Part shown: piece by piece, positions 34,380 to 45,990 of the stretch
Layout of the letters: each line of letters opens with the position of its first letter
Position numbering within the stretch: position 1 is the first letter of the stretch
Assembly (NCBI GenBank): GCA_028583685.1
Contig: JAMXIF010000058.1
Coordinates: 10,272,401-10,336,400 of the forward strand
Direction of reading: 5' to 3'
DNA: 64,000 bases
DNA from: Petaurus breviceps papuanus
Lineage: Eukaryota > Chordata > Mammalia > Diprotodontia > Petauridae
Notes under the pieces: model-generated
Seen by the model: only the letters and a program-made list of their open reading frames with translations
Told to the model about the DNA's origin: nothing
Databases searched by the model: none
Program-made: the position numbers and the translations under genes

Positions 34380-36025
34380 CCTCACTTAGATAAATCAATT
34401 CTTAAGAAACTGAAGGAGATTCTTTATATGAAATATGACTTTATATATTATTATCGATTCATCAATCTCTTTTGCTTGTCTTTTTACTTAAAATCATGTC
34501 TTTGCTTACAAAATTATATTCCCAAAAGAGGAAGTATTATGTCAGTTTCACTAGTGGTCTAGTACTCAAGTCATGTTTCAATTCCTACTGATTTTGCTAA
34601 TTTTTTTAAAGTTAGGAGTAAAATAATTATACTCTTTTTACTCATCTAGAAGATAATTGCCATAAGACTGAGGTCAGTAGATCTGTCCATTAGGTCCTTT
34701 GGGGTGTTCCAATGAAAAGACCATATTGCCAGTGTGGTCTGGTCTTCTCCTTTTTAATGTGGGTCCTGAAAATTATACCCAGGCTCATGACATTGGGTAA
34801 TATATTTAAAACCACAGCTCACAAAGCACCCATCTGATATTTTTATTTTACCAGGCAAAGTAAGAGGACACATTAATTCAAAGTAAAAGTATTAAATTAA
34901 ATAAAATAGTCATGCAAATAACAAGGAAAAATCTCCAACACACAAACCAGAGTCTCTCACAGTTTCCAATACCACTAGTGAGGAAAGGAACATGTATAGC
35001 CCAGACAATTCACATTCTCAGAGTTTCATTGGTGCTAGACCTCTTCACCTCCTGGTAGTCATGAGTTTGCTGATGAGGAAATTGCATGAGGAAGAAGTTA
35101 GGAGGCCCAACATTTCTTTGCCATAATACTGCATTCTGAGAACCCCAATATACAACCATTGGGATGTTGCTTTGTCAGATGATGTGTGCTTCCAAAGAAA
35201 GAGAAATGTTGTCATTCCATCTTATTGTTACAAACCACAATGATACTTAAATTATTAGACATTTATATCAGTTTGCTGCAAATGGGGTGATTAGTGCTGT
35301 CATATCTTTGTGAATACAAAAAGCAAAATCAAAACCAATTTCACTCTAAAAGGAGACTGACAGAACACTACATTTTAGCTGAATTTTCTGTGGGATAAAG
35401 GCCAGAGACATATTTTCCCTACATCAACAAAACAGGTGGGACTTGGCCATATTCAGCTACGTGAAGAAATTGTGAAGGCAAAACATAAATTAGAATGGAA
35501 AATGTGCCAAGGGGGAAGAACCTTTTACATTGTAATGTCAAACAGTGGCTTAAGGTTTAGCTTCTATTTTAGCAATCTATACCATTGTTTCCCTCTGTTT
35601 TTTATACAAAGCCAGGAAGGACCAATGAAACAACTTTCCAGAATAAAAGTTAAGGAGGAAGGTCACAGTCTTCATCAATACCAGGATGAACATTCAGCTA
35701 CCAGTATTTTTTAACTATATTCTTCATTTAACACTTTAAATATTAACTATATCAGGTTTAATATGAAACACCAAGGACCATATAAACCTTAAAAATGTGG
35801 ATAATAGCAGAAATCTAGGGATGTCTGTAACAATTATTGTAAAAAGATCACAGACAAAAGGAAAGGAAGAAAAAGACCATCCTGGTATGGCTCTATATAC
35901 ACAGAGGATCTGAACATAGGACTCTTTTTGTTTTATTTTTTTACCATATTTTTGTCATCTACCATTAAAGTCTTTGCTTGGGGCCTTGTCCCAATGTATA
36001 TGTGACCCAGGCTCTTGAAGAAAAT
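34380..36025. other. No recognised feature
   Basis: AT-rich DNA. The longest frame (92 codons at 35436) has no family features. Confidence 0.35.
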
Positions 36026-37173
36026 ACCTCTGGGAAGCCAAGATGGTGGAGTAAAAACAGGAATTCCACATAGCTCCTGCTCCAACCACCTCCAATACCT
36101 GTAAAATATGACTCTAAACAAATTTTATAGCTACAGAACCCACAAAGTGACAGAGAGAAACAAATCTCCTGCTGAAGGCAGCCTGACAGGCCAACAGGAA
36201 GGGCCTAACATACCACGTTGGGAGCCAAGCAGTCCTGCATGAGCCATGCAGTCCAAGACCCAGGGCAGCCACCACCAGCAGCACAGACAGGCCAGTGCAG
36301 ACTTCAGGAGAGTGAATCACCAGCAGCTGTGGCGATTTCCAGACTTCTCAACCCATAAATGCCAAAGAGAAAGTAAAAGGTCAGTGGGGAACTCTGTTGG
36401 AACCTGGTAATAAAAGAGCACTGTCCAGTCCCTGCCCCAAGGTGATAGGTAGCAGAGGTATGGTGGCTGCAGCTGCTGCCATGTGGCTGTCTCCAGAACT
36501 CCTGGCCTGCAGATGGTAGGGGGACCAAGTGACCATTCAGAGGGTAATTGTTCTTGCTTTGACCTGATTGGATCTGGGTTGCAGTCGCGGGTAGTGGTCC
36601 TGGGGTGTGTGGCAGTGTGCCAGAGATTGTGGTGGCTGTAGAGAGGGTGCCCTCCTCATAGCTCTGACAACATCTGTGAAAACCCCAGGGATTTGGGACA
36701 CAGCTCTCTCCACTCTGGAAGCAGAGTTCTACCATGGCAAAGAGCTCAAAAGTCAAGTAATTGTCTGGCAAGATGAACAAGCAGAGGAAATGAAATCAGA
36801 CCATAGAATCCTTTTGGGGGGACAAAAAAGATCAATATATGGACCCAGAGGAAGAAAACAAAGTCAAAATTCCTGCATCAAAAGCTTCCAAGGAAAAAAT
36901 ACGAACTGGTTATAGGCCATGGAGGAGCTCAAGAAGAATTTTGAAAATCAAATAAGAGAAGTGGAGGAAAAATTGGGAAGAGAAATGAGAATGATGCAAG
37001 AAAATTATTAAATGAGAGTCAACAACCTGCTAAAGGAGACCCAAAAAAATACTAAAGAAAATAACACCTTAAAAAATAGACATGGCAAAAGAGGCCAAAA
37101 AGCCAACGAGGAAAAGAATGCCTTAAAAAATAAAATTGGCCCAATGGAAAAGAAATTTCAAAAACTCACTGAA

Positions 37174-37322
37174 GTGGGGTGGCCAAGTGGCACAGTGAAT
37201 AACAGCCCCGGCCCCGGAGTCAGGAGACCCGGGATTGGTTCCAGCCTCAGATACTTAACACCCACACAAAATAACTGGCTGTGTAACCTTGAGCAAGTTA
37301 CTTAACCCCAATTGCTTAAAAA
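37174..37322 (+). repeat. WSINE-type SINE inside ORF1
   Basis: GGGGTGGCCAAGTGGCACAG head, 'CCCCAATTGCTTAAAAA' end; flanked by AAAAACTCAC. Confidence 0.85.
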
Positions 37323-37807
37323 AAACTCACAAAAGAGAATAATTCCTTCAAAATTAGATTGGAGCAAATGGAAGTTAATGACTTTATGAGAAATCAAGAT
37401 ACTATAAAACAGATCCAAATAAATGAAAAAATAGAAAGCAATGTGAAATATCTCATTAGAAAAACCACTGACCTGGAAAATAGATCCAGGAGAGATAATT
37501 TTAAAATTACCAGGACTACCTGAAAGCCATGATCAAAAGAAGAACCTAGAAATCATCCTTCAAGAAATTCTCAAGGAAAAATGCCCTGATATTCTAGAAC
37601 CAAAGGGCAAAATAGAAATTGGAAGAATTCACTGATTGCCTCTTGAAAAAGATCCCAAAAAGAAAACTTCTAGGAATATCATAGCCAAATTCCAGAGTTC
37701 CCAGGTCAAGGAGAAAATATTACAAGCTGTCAGGAAGAAACAATTTGAGTATTGTGGAAACACAATCAGGATAACACAAGATCTAGCAACTTCTACAATA
37801 AGGGATT

Positions 37808-38070
37808 TTTTTCTACATATTTTATTTTGTTTTATTTTTTTTTAAGCAATTGGGGTTAAGTAACTTGCTCAAGGTTACACAGCCAGGTGTTTCTGGGTGG
37901 GTGCTAAGTGTCTGAGCCTGGAGTTGATNNNNNNNNNNTTAAGTAGCTTGCTCAAGGCTACACGGCCAGGTGTTTCTGGGTGGGTACTAAGTGTCTGAGC
38001 CTGGAGTTGATCCCCAAGTCATCCCAACACTGGGGCCAGTACTCTTACTCACTGTGCTACCTAGCCGCCC
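37808..38070 (-). repeat. SINE with partial duplication across an assembly gap
   Basis: Duplication CTACAATAAGGGATT at 37793-37807 and 38071-38085. Inside are a T-rich tail and two copies of the antisense SINE segment ending GAGCCTGGAGTTGAT, one on each side of a 10-N gap. Confidence 0.85.
37929..37938. other. Assembly gap (10 N)
   Basis: Ten Ns lie between near-identical SINE segments; the size is a placeholder. Confidence 0.99.
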
Positions 38071-38218
38071 CTACAATAAGGGATTGAAGGACTTGGAATT
38101 TGATATTCCAGAGGTCAAAGGAGGTAGGATTAAAACCAAGAATCACCTACCCAGCAAAACTAAGTATAATGTTTCAGGGGAAAACATGGTCATTCATTGA
38201 AATAGAGGACTTTTTTTT

Positions 38219-38810
38219 ACACTGCCACACACCCCAGGACTACCACCCAAGACTGCAACCCAGATCCAATCAGGTCAAAACAAGAGCAATTACCCCCTGA
38301 ATGGTCATTTGGTCCCCCTACCATCTGCAGGCCAGGAGTTCTGGAGACAGCCACATGGCAGCAGCTGAAGCCACCAAACTTCTGCCACCTCTCACCTTGG
38401 GGCAGGGACTGGGACAGTGCTCTTTCATTACCAGGTTCCAACAGAGTTACCCACTGAACTTTTACTTTCTCTTTGGCATTTATGGGTTGAGAAGTCTGGA
38501 AATCGCCACAGCTGCTGGTGATTCACTCTCCTGAAGTCTGCACTGGCCTGTCTGTGCTGCTGGTGGTGGCTGCCCTGGGTCTTGGACTGTGTGGCTCATG
38601 TAGGACTGCTTGGTTCCCAGCTTGGCATGATAGACCCTTCCTGTTGGCCTGCCAGGCAGCCTTCAGCAGTAGATTTGTTTCTCTCTGTCATTTTGTGGGT
38701 TCTGTAGCTCTAAAATTTGTTTAGAGTCATATTTTACAGTTATTGGAGATGGTTGGAGCAGGAGGAGAGGCGTGGAGTTCCCGTTTTTACTCTACCATCC
38801 TGACTCTGCT
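38219..38810 (-). mobile_element. Inverted L1 5'UTR, mirror of 36031-36616
   Basis: Read on the minus strand from 38810 this repeats the 5'UTR at 36031-36616 almost base for base, including 'TGGCGATTTCCAGACTTCTC' and 'TGCAGATGGTAGGGGGACCA'. By eye, differences are of the order of a few percent to under ten percent. The junction at about 38219 abuts the end of ORF1. Confidence 0.9.
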
Positions 38811-38819
38811 CCACCCCAA

Positions 38820-39660
38820 CCCCATACTCACTCATCCTTTATTTAAATCAACTAAGATTAAAATTTTGCATTTTTCTTAATTTGATCTTAAATTTGAGAG
38901 GAGTATTGTCTTTAACTCTGGAGTTTTCATTTTTAAATGCTTCTCATTTAACTTCGTTTTAGGTAATTCTTGTAGCTTTGTAAACTTTTATTCTTTTTAT
39001 TGTCATAGGAATCTTCTGAAATCAATGGAGCATGGTAGTTTTCAGAGTTGACTTGTACAAAATAAGTTAGCTAGATAAATATGTTGGCATTCTATATCAC
39101 TCCAGTTAAGTACACAAGTAACAATAGGGTTTTATGTTAACATTTTATAGAATTCTTTTAAACTAATCTTTTATGGCACTGAATATAGTTTTTGTCTAAT
39201 ATCACAAGGCACTGGCCCCTGAGAGTGCACAACAGGGAGCAGGCACATAGGACCCACAGGGATGCTTGGGGAAACTGCTTCCCTGAAATCTGGGGTAGTG
39301 TGGAATGGAGGCACGTGGCTCCCCCTTCAGACCATCCATAGACATTCTGTAACTCTTCCCTCTTTACTTACTGTATTGCAAAGAAAAATCTTTTGATTGG
39401 CTATTGGGCCAGAACTAGCTGCACATGCAAAAGGCTCTAACTTTTCAATTGTTCTCTCTCTCTCTGGCTGCCATGGAATGAAGAGGACAAAATGTCATAA
39501 GTCTTCATGTGGAAAGAGTGAATTTGGGCCTTGGTTTTTGTTGTTCCCCATATGCATTAATGTCTCCCTTATCTTCTCAGGTATAGAGCATATCCTGAGG
39601 ATAGCAACTACATTGGGTGACAGACAAGATCCAAAAAGATATTGACAGGCAAGAACATTT
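38820..39660. other. No recognised feature
   Basis: Mostly AT-rich; 39180-39330 is richer in GC but shows no family I can name. Confidence 0.35.
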
Positions 39661-39667
39661 GGTCAAA

Positions 39668-39938
39668 AATGTTAGGAAAAACATTTATATAGTGCCTACT
39701 ATGTGCCAGATACTGTGCTGAGTGCTTTACATATATTATCTCATTTGATCTTTCCAACAGTCCTATGAGGTACGTATCTTATTATCCCCATTTTACAGAG
39801 AAAATTGAGACAAACAGAGGTTAAGTGACTTGCCCAGGGTCACACAGCAAGTTTCTGAAGCCAATTATGAATTCAGATCTTTCTGACTCCAGACTCAGGG
39901 TTCTATCCTCTATACCGCCTAGCTACCTCTATTAAGAG
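39668..39938 (-). repeat. MIR, near full length
   Basis: 'CTACTATGTGCCAGATACTG', 'TTATTATCCCCATTTTACAG', 'AGTGACTTGCCCAGGGTCAC', 'CTTTCTGACTCCAGACTCAG': antisense MIR. Confidence 0.88.
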
Positions 39939-40109
39939 GAAATTTGATAGGGCTAGAAGTTAAATTATACATTTGAGTTAAAAAAAATTGAATTCATTAG
40001 TACAAGATGAGGGAGGTGTGGTCAGGCAGTAATTTGTCTGAAAAATATCTAAAGACATGATTGGACTGTAAACTAAATTTGAACTAACAGTGTGCAATGG
40101 ACAGAAAAA

Positions 40110-40680
40110 GATCTAATGCAATCTTGGGCTCCAGTAAGAGGGGCATGGTTTCCAGGAATGAGGAAGTGGTCATCCTGCTGTACTCTGCCCTAGTCAGATG
40201 ACTTCTAGAGCCTTGCGTCAAATTCAGGCATCACATTTTATGTTCTTGATCACTTTGAGAGATAACATTGAGCAAGTGAAGAAATTAGAGAAGATGGCAG
40301 CCGCAATGGTAAAGGGCCTTAGGTTCATGCCATAGGAGCATTGGTTGAAGGAGCTCTGCCTGAAAAAGAAAAGACTCAGAGGGCATGTGATTTCTATCTT
40401 CAAGTGTTTTAAGAAAGAAGGTGAAAGAAGGATTAGACATTTTATTTTGGCATCAGATAGCAAAGCTAGGAGCAATGAAAAATTGCAGGCTTAGGCTTGA
40501 TTTAATGAAAAACATTCTAACAATTAAAGCTATTTAAATGGGTAATGGAAGATAATAGGTTGAACCTCATTAGATGTCTTCAAGCAAAGGCTCAATAACC
40601 ACTTACTGAGTTTGTTTTAGATAGGTTGGTCTAAATGACCAATAAAGTCCCTATATTCCTGGAGGGTAGAATATGCTAAA
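40110..40680 (+). mobile_element. CR1/L3-type LINE ORF2 tail and 3' UTR
   Basis: 'GCAATCTTGGGCTCCAGTAA', 'CTGTACTCTGCCCTAGTCAG', 'AAATTAGAGAAGATGGCAGC' (KLEKMAAAMVKGLR), 'GCATGTGATTTCTATCTTCA' and the end 'CAAATGACC'-like block at 40630-40670 run in CR1 order. An open minus-strand frame here is a chance antisense reading. Confidence 0.8.
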
Positions 40681-40764
40681 TTACTTGCACTTTGGAGCGA
40701 ATGAGTTTTTCCCAAATATTTTTTGTCTTGAAGTCTCCTAGCAGCATGAGAGAGACATCATGGT

Positions 40765-40985
40765 AATAGTGGAAAGGACATTGGATTTGGAGCCATACTA
40801 CCTGGTATCAAATACCTGATCAAATACTTACCAGCTGTATGACTAAGGAAAGTTAAATCTCTGAGCCTTAGTTTCCTCAACTGAAAAATTTGGATAATAA
40901 TATTTGCACTGTTTACTTTGTATAATTTTTATGAGGAACATGCTTTGTAAGTTGTAAAATACTATAAAAATGTGAAAGATTATTA
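40765..40985 (+). repeat. MIR
   Basis: 'GAAAGGACATTGGATTTGGA', 'CTTACCAGCTGTATGACTAA', 'AGCCTTAGTTTCCTCAACTG' in order. Confidence 0.82.
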
Positions 40986-40989
40986 GCTT

Positions 40990-41735
40990 TTGAAAGGGGA
41001 AAGTAATGTTTCTGGCATCTCCTAGACACCTCTGTCACATTCTTCCTAGCTTGGGCTCTCTTCTCACTTAAAGTAATACTCTCCTGACTCATCTTTCAAT
41101 CTCTAGGTTTATAACCTCTCTTATCTAGCCTCTACATTGCTACTCAGATAATTTTCCTAAAGATCATTTCACCTTTCCACTAAAAAATACTCAATGGCTC
41201 TCCACTGCCTCCTGAAAAAAATAAGATTTAAACTCCTGATTGGCATCCAAAGCCCTCCATAGTTCCAACCTACCTGTACAGCCTTATCTCACACTATGCC
41301 TCATTACATATTCTGTATTCTGGCCAAATTGGACTTCATTCCATCCCCCATTCTTGTCCTGCTCCCTCCCACCTTTGTTCCTGTGACATTTCCCACAACT
41401 AGAATGGACCACATACATAAACACTCCCCTACTTCTCATGTTCTACGTCAACTTGTTGAAGTCCTTCCCTTCCCAATTCAGATGCTACTTTCTCTATAAA
41501 GTCTATCCATTATCACCTCCAATCAGATGAAAATTACTTCTACCTTATATTATGCACAATTCTTTTACTAACTCCCTCTACATTTATATCACTTTCCTTT
41601 GTATCACAATTATTTGCATACTTGCCTTTCTCCCATTAGATTATAAATTCTTTGAGAGTAGGACCTGTTTTTTTTCCCAGTACTTAGTATAATGTCTTAC
41701 ACAGAGTAGACACTTAAAAATTTTTGTTTAATCGA
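40990..41735 (+). mobile_element. L2 ORF2 C-terminus with 3' end
   Basis: 'CTCAATGGCTCTCCACTGCC', 'CATCCAAAGCCCTCCATAGT', 'ATGCCTCATTACATATTC', 'TCCCATTAGATTATAAATTC' and 'TACTTAGTATAATGTCTTAC' follow the L2 order to its 3' end. Confidence 0.85.
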
Positions 41736-41865
41736 ATTGCTTTGAAAAACTGGTAAAGGTCCATAAAATGTATGATGTACTATGGAAGACAGACTTCACA
41801 ATTTGGTCAAGACATAGCCCTAAACATAACTTCACAGTCTCCTTTCACTTTCCTGGCATTAATAA

Positions 41866-41868
<3 letters not shown>

Positions 41869-41902
<34 letters not shown>
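41869..41902. repeat. (CA)n microsatellite
   Basis: About 17 uninterrupted CA units. Confidence 0.98.
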
Positions 41903-41906
<4 letters not shown>

Positions 41907-42289
41907 TTTCTTTCACACACACAATTTCAATTCCCTTTGACATATTTATACACACAGTCATAAAGCAACTATTACAAAATTTTTCTAGAGGTGCTAGACT
42001 GAGATTTCTTTTCTCATTCTGGAAAGGGCATCAACATTGATGCTAGGCTGGAAAGGATTTGGATTTGACTTGGGCATGGAGATTTTTTTTTGAAAGAACA
42101 GAACAAAACTATAATACTAACCTAACATCTTTCTAATTATAGAAGAAATTTCTCCCTCTTCCTTCACCTTGACTAATCTTGGGTTGGAAGGTCAAAATCT
42201 TTCTTTTCCCTTATGGAAAATGCCAAACTAATGTGAGAAAGTAAAACACTTTCTTTTTCTTCTTCCATAAGATTTTCCCAGAGTCTCCA

Positions 42290-42470
42290 GATAGAAGCAG
42301 AAATGGAAAGAATGCTAGTTTTAGAGCTAGACTTCATAGGTTCAAATCTGGGCTTTGTGACTTGCTTACTTTTTTTTACTTTGAACCTCTCTGGACCTCA
42401 GTTTCCTCATCTGTGAAATGAATGAACTGAAGTGGGTAACCCAGTTCTAAAGTTATGGCCCTTAGTAATT
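42290..42470 (+). repeat. MIR
   Basis: 'AGGTTCAAATCTGGGCTTTG' and 'CTCAGTTTCCTCATCTGTGA' with a T-run between them. Confidence 0.72.
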
Positions 42471-42479
42471 CCACTCTCC

Positions 42480-43455
42480 TCATTGCCTCATCCCCTTCTG
42501 TTTGACCTCTGCTATACAACTCAGCACATTCTGATCTGTATCATACTTCTTTATATACTTGTCTAATCCTATAAGTTCCTTGAGGAGATTGTGCTAAGGG
42601 TTTGTGATCTGGGCAGAGCAACCAAGGCTTTGTCCCAGGTGGTGCTGAATTTAGAGGGGTCCTGCTAAAACCAGGTATGGAGGGAATAGCAAAGAAGGGT
42701 GAAAGGTGGGAAGGTAAAAGTAGGGCCCTCAACTCTGCCTCCACATATGTGGCCAGGCCCTCTTCTACATCCTGCAACAACACTCCCTGCTCAGCCAAAA
42801 GTGGCTCGCTTGCACCAGCAAGGATGGTTCTCCAATCATCAGGGTGGTTCTAAGTTACCACTGATCTTCAACTGGAACATGAGAACATTAGAACACATTC
42901 TCTAAAGACTGGAAAGGGACAATGCCAGGAGCTGCTTGTGGACATGATAGCAAGGAGTGGTGTGTAAGGGGCTGTCCCTATCCCTGCCACGTACAGCCTG
43001 GCAATAATGAATTCCCTTCTGTCACCCTTCCCACATATGGTAGAGGTGAAATCACTGGGGTATGTATACTTGCTCCCACCATCTTCACACCTCAATGGAG
43101 GATCTTGGCCCTTTTCCTACTCCTTCTCCTGGGTCTATCTACATGTGAACAAAGAATGGGGATGAAGTGAGCGGTGGAATTGGGTGGGAGATGAGTTGAA
43201 TGAGAGAAAGGATATTGGATCTCTCCCATGCTGCCATCCCCAAAAAACCCTGAACCTGTCACATGTAGCCTTACTTTGTACCTAGTTGTAAAGAATAATT
43301 CATTAAGCTAGAAAGTTACTAGAATTGAGTGAACTACTTCAGCTATTGAACACAGCTTCCCCAGCAGCAACTTTACAGTTGTGTCCTGGGGTCTCTCTCT
43401 GCCAATGTAGTGGTATCTTGCCTCCTCCAAACAAGAGTGTTATTCAGTTTCCTGT
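42480..43455. other. No gene assigned; weak L2 end at the left
   Basis: 42480-42600 reads like an L2 3' fragment ('TATAAGTTCCTTGAGGAGAT'). The rest is GC-richer DNA with short frames on both strands and no family features. Confidence 0.35.
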
Positions 43456-43464
43456 TACCATCTA

Positions 43465-43725
43465 GAAGCAACTAGGTGGCACAGTGGATAGAGAATTGGA
43501 TGGGCCTGGAGTCACAAAGACCTGGGTTCAAATCCAGCCTTACTAACTTACTAGCTGTACGACCATGGGCAAGTCACTTAACCTCTGCCTCAGTTTCCTC
43601 AACTAATATGATGATAATAATAACATCAACCTCCCTGGGTTATTGTGAAGATCAAATGAGATTAAATTTACAAAGTGCTTGGCATATAGTATGAGCTATA
43701 TAAATGCTTATTCCTTTCCCTGATG
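43465..43725 (+). repeat. MIR/core-SINE
   Basis: 'AACTAGGTGGCACAGTGGAT', 'GGTTCAAATCCAGCCTTACT', 'GCCTCAGTTTCCTCAACTAA', then 'TTATTGTGAAGATCAAATGA' and the 3' 'TATATAAATGCTTATTCC'. Near full length. Confidence 0.88.
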
Positions 43726-44220
43726 ATGGTTCTACCACAAATGGAAGTTTAGGAATACATTGCACTTGGGCCTCTAAAGATACTTTCAGGTATATTGGCT
43801 TTGTGTGTGTGTGTGTTAGAACATGAGGGAATTGAGTCCAAGTAGATTAGGAATAGTCATTAGGGTACTTAAGAGAAGATGATAGGAGTTTCAGACCATT
43901 AATGTGAGCCTAAAACAGGTATGAACATAACAGGGTGATTTTCCCATCAGTGAGAATGGAGGAGAGCATACAGCTTGGTGGTCAGACCAATTCAGTTTCT
44001 TTGTTTTTGCAAGTGATTAAAGCATTTACTTATTTTGAGGATATTCCATTCCCCTCAATTCATAGGTTTCATCAGTTCAATCCTTCCTGGGACTAACATT
44101 TTGTTTTGCCCTAATTGTAATTGCTGACTATCTAGTGAAAATAACACTTCTACCCAAAGTCCAGCTGGATTGTGTTTTTAAGTTTGATTGCACTCTCTTG
44201 GGGGTACAGTCAGACGTGGG
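43726..44220. other. No recognised feature
   Basis: Contains a short (GT)8-type run at 43803-43817; otherwise unassigned. Confidence 0.35.
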
Positions 44221-44224
44221 GTGC

Positions 44225-44392
44225 CATGGGATGAGAACTAGACTAGAAATCAGACATCCTGGCTTGTCTTAACTCTGAGCCTTGGATTCCTCACATTAAA
44301 TGAAAGTAAAAATATCTCACCAGATATACCCCATATGGCTGTTGTATATGTGAAAATGAAATGATGTATGTGGAAGTATTTTATAAATCAAG
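44225..44392 (+). repeat. MIR, decayed
   Basis: 'ACTAGACTAGAAATCAGACA' and 'AGCCTTGGATTCCTCACATT' match MIR with many changes. Confidence 0.5.
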
Positions 44393-44642
44393 TTATTCAG
44401 TTGTTTTCAGTTCTGTCTGACTTGTGATCCCATTTGGAGTTTCCTTGGCAAAGATTCTGGAGTGGTTTGCCTTCCTTCTCCAACTCATTTTACAGATGAA
44501 GAAACTCAGGCAAGCAAGGGTAAGTGACTTGTTCAGGATCATACAACTAGTAAGTGTCTGAGGCCAGATTTGAACTCACAAAGATAATCTTCCTGACTCC
44601 AGGCCCAGTATTCTGTCCACTGTGTCACCTAGTTGCCCCTTT
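44393..44642 (-). repeat. Mar-type SINE with RTE-like tail
   Basis: Left end 'GTTGTTTTCAGTTCTGTCTG', 'CAAAGATTCTGGAGTGGTTT', head 'CTGTGTCACCTAGTTGCCCC' in antisense; full length. Confidence 0.88.
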
Positions 44643-44644
44643 AT

Positions 44645-45090
44645 AAGTCATAAAGCATTATAAACAAAAACAGTGATAACAAGTTATTATTTTCATTATC
44701 ACAAATTCATTTAATAGAGAACTATGGATTAAGACATGTATCTTTCTGATAACTGCTGGAAACATCACTTACATGAAAGTATAACAATATTAATAAGACC
44801 TCAGAATTTATTTTACATTCTCAACATTATCTTTTTATATATGAAAAAATGAATGATTAGATTACTTCAGTCTAAATATGTTATAATAATTTTATTGTTT
44901 ATACGCTTAATTTGTTCAGATATGTTTTAAATGTTCAGATGTTATTTAAAGTGATAAAACCATTCATAGTTTCAAGGCATTTAGAATGCATTGTTTTTAC
45001 TATTTTCAAATTCAGTCAATTTAACTGGACCTTTTCCAAATACTTGCTATATGTAAGGCTCTGAAATGAGTGGATGGAGCAGTTGTTTTT
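44645..45090. other. No recognised feature
   Basis: AT-rich DNA. Confidence 0.35.
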
Positions 45091-45106
45091 AATAAGTATG
45101 AACTTC

Positions 45107-45408
45107 AGGGTGGCCAGGTAGCACAGCAAGTAAGAGCACCAGCTCCAGTGTTGGAATCACCTGGAGATCGAATCTAGGGCTCAGACACTTAGCACCCACC
45201 CAGAAACACCTGGCTGTGGAACCTTGAGCAAGTTACTTAACCCCAATTGCTTAGGGGTGGCCAGGTGGCTCAGCGAGTAAGAGCAGCGGCTCCAGTGTCG
45301 GGATGACCTAGATCAAATCTGGGCTCAGATACTCAGCACCACACCCAGAAATAACTGGCCATGTAACCTTGAGCAAGTTACTTAACCCCGATTGCTTTAA
45401 AAAAAAAA
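45107..45408 (+). repeat. Dimeric tRNA-derived SINE, copy 4
   Basis: Left monomer from 45108 (GGGTGGCCAGGTAGCACAGC), right monomer from about 45254 (GGGGTGGCCAGGTGGCTCAG), joined at TTGCTTA, A-tail. Duplication AATAAGTATGAACTTC, 16 bp, at 45091-45106 and 45409-45424. Confidence 0.94.
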
Positions 45409-45990
45409 AATAAGTATGAACTTCCGTACTCCAGGCTTAGTGAATAAACATTCACTAAGCACAAGCTCTGTGCCAGGCACTGTGCTAAGCTCCAGAGATA
45501 CAAAGAAAGGCATAAGACAGCTGATGCTCTCAGAGCTCACTGAGTGAGGAAACAGCAGGCAAACAACAGTGTACAAACAAGGCATGCGTGGGCTTACCTG
45601 GAGGTAACCAACAGAGAGAAGGCCTAGCACTAGGAAGGACTAGCAAAGGCTCCTTGTAGAGTGTGGGGCTTTAACTGCCCCTTCCAGGAAGTCAGAGAAG
45701 CCAGCAAGTGGAAATGAAAAAGGGAAAGAATACCAGGCATGAGGGGCAGGCAGTGAACATGCCGAAGTCCAGAGATGGAGTGTCTTGTGCAAGGAACAGT
45801 GAGGAGGCCAATGTCACCAGAGCAAAGAGTATGAGGAGGAAGGGAAGGTGTAGGAGGGGGCAAGGTTATGAAGGCCTTTGAACTCCAAAAAGAGGTTTCA
45901 TATTTGATCCTGGAGGTGCTGGGGAACAAATGGAGTTTACTGAAGAGGGAGATGACCTGGTCAGATTTGCACTTTAAGAAGATTGATTTG

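Larger units (their letters stand above)
36031..38218 (+). mobile_element. L1 (or HAL1-like) 5'UTR and ORF1
   Basis: Starts with GGGAAGCCAAGATGGTGGAG, the usual L1 5' end. A 5'UTR of about 600-880 bp is followed by ORF1 from about 36920: a charged coiled coil (MEELKKNFENQIREVEEKLG..., NTLKNRHGKRGQKANEEKNA), then the RRM and C-terminal domain (ILKEKCPDILEPKGKIEIGR, KKTSRNIIAKFQSSQVKEKI, AVRKKQFEYCGNTIRITQDL) and the YPAKLSIMFQGKTWSFIEIEDF end at 38118-38215. Stops and two SINE insertions break it. No ORF2 follows; instead the sequence turns into an inverted 5'UTR. Confidence 0.82.
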
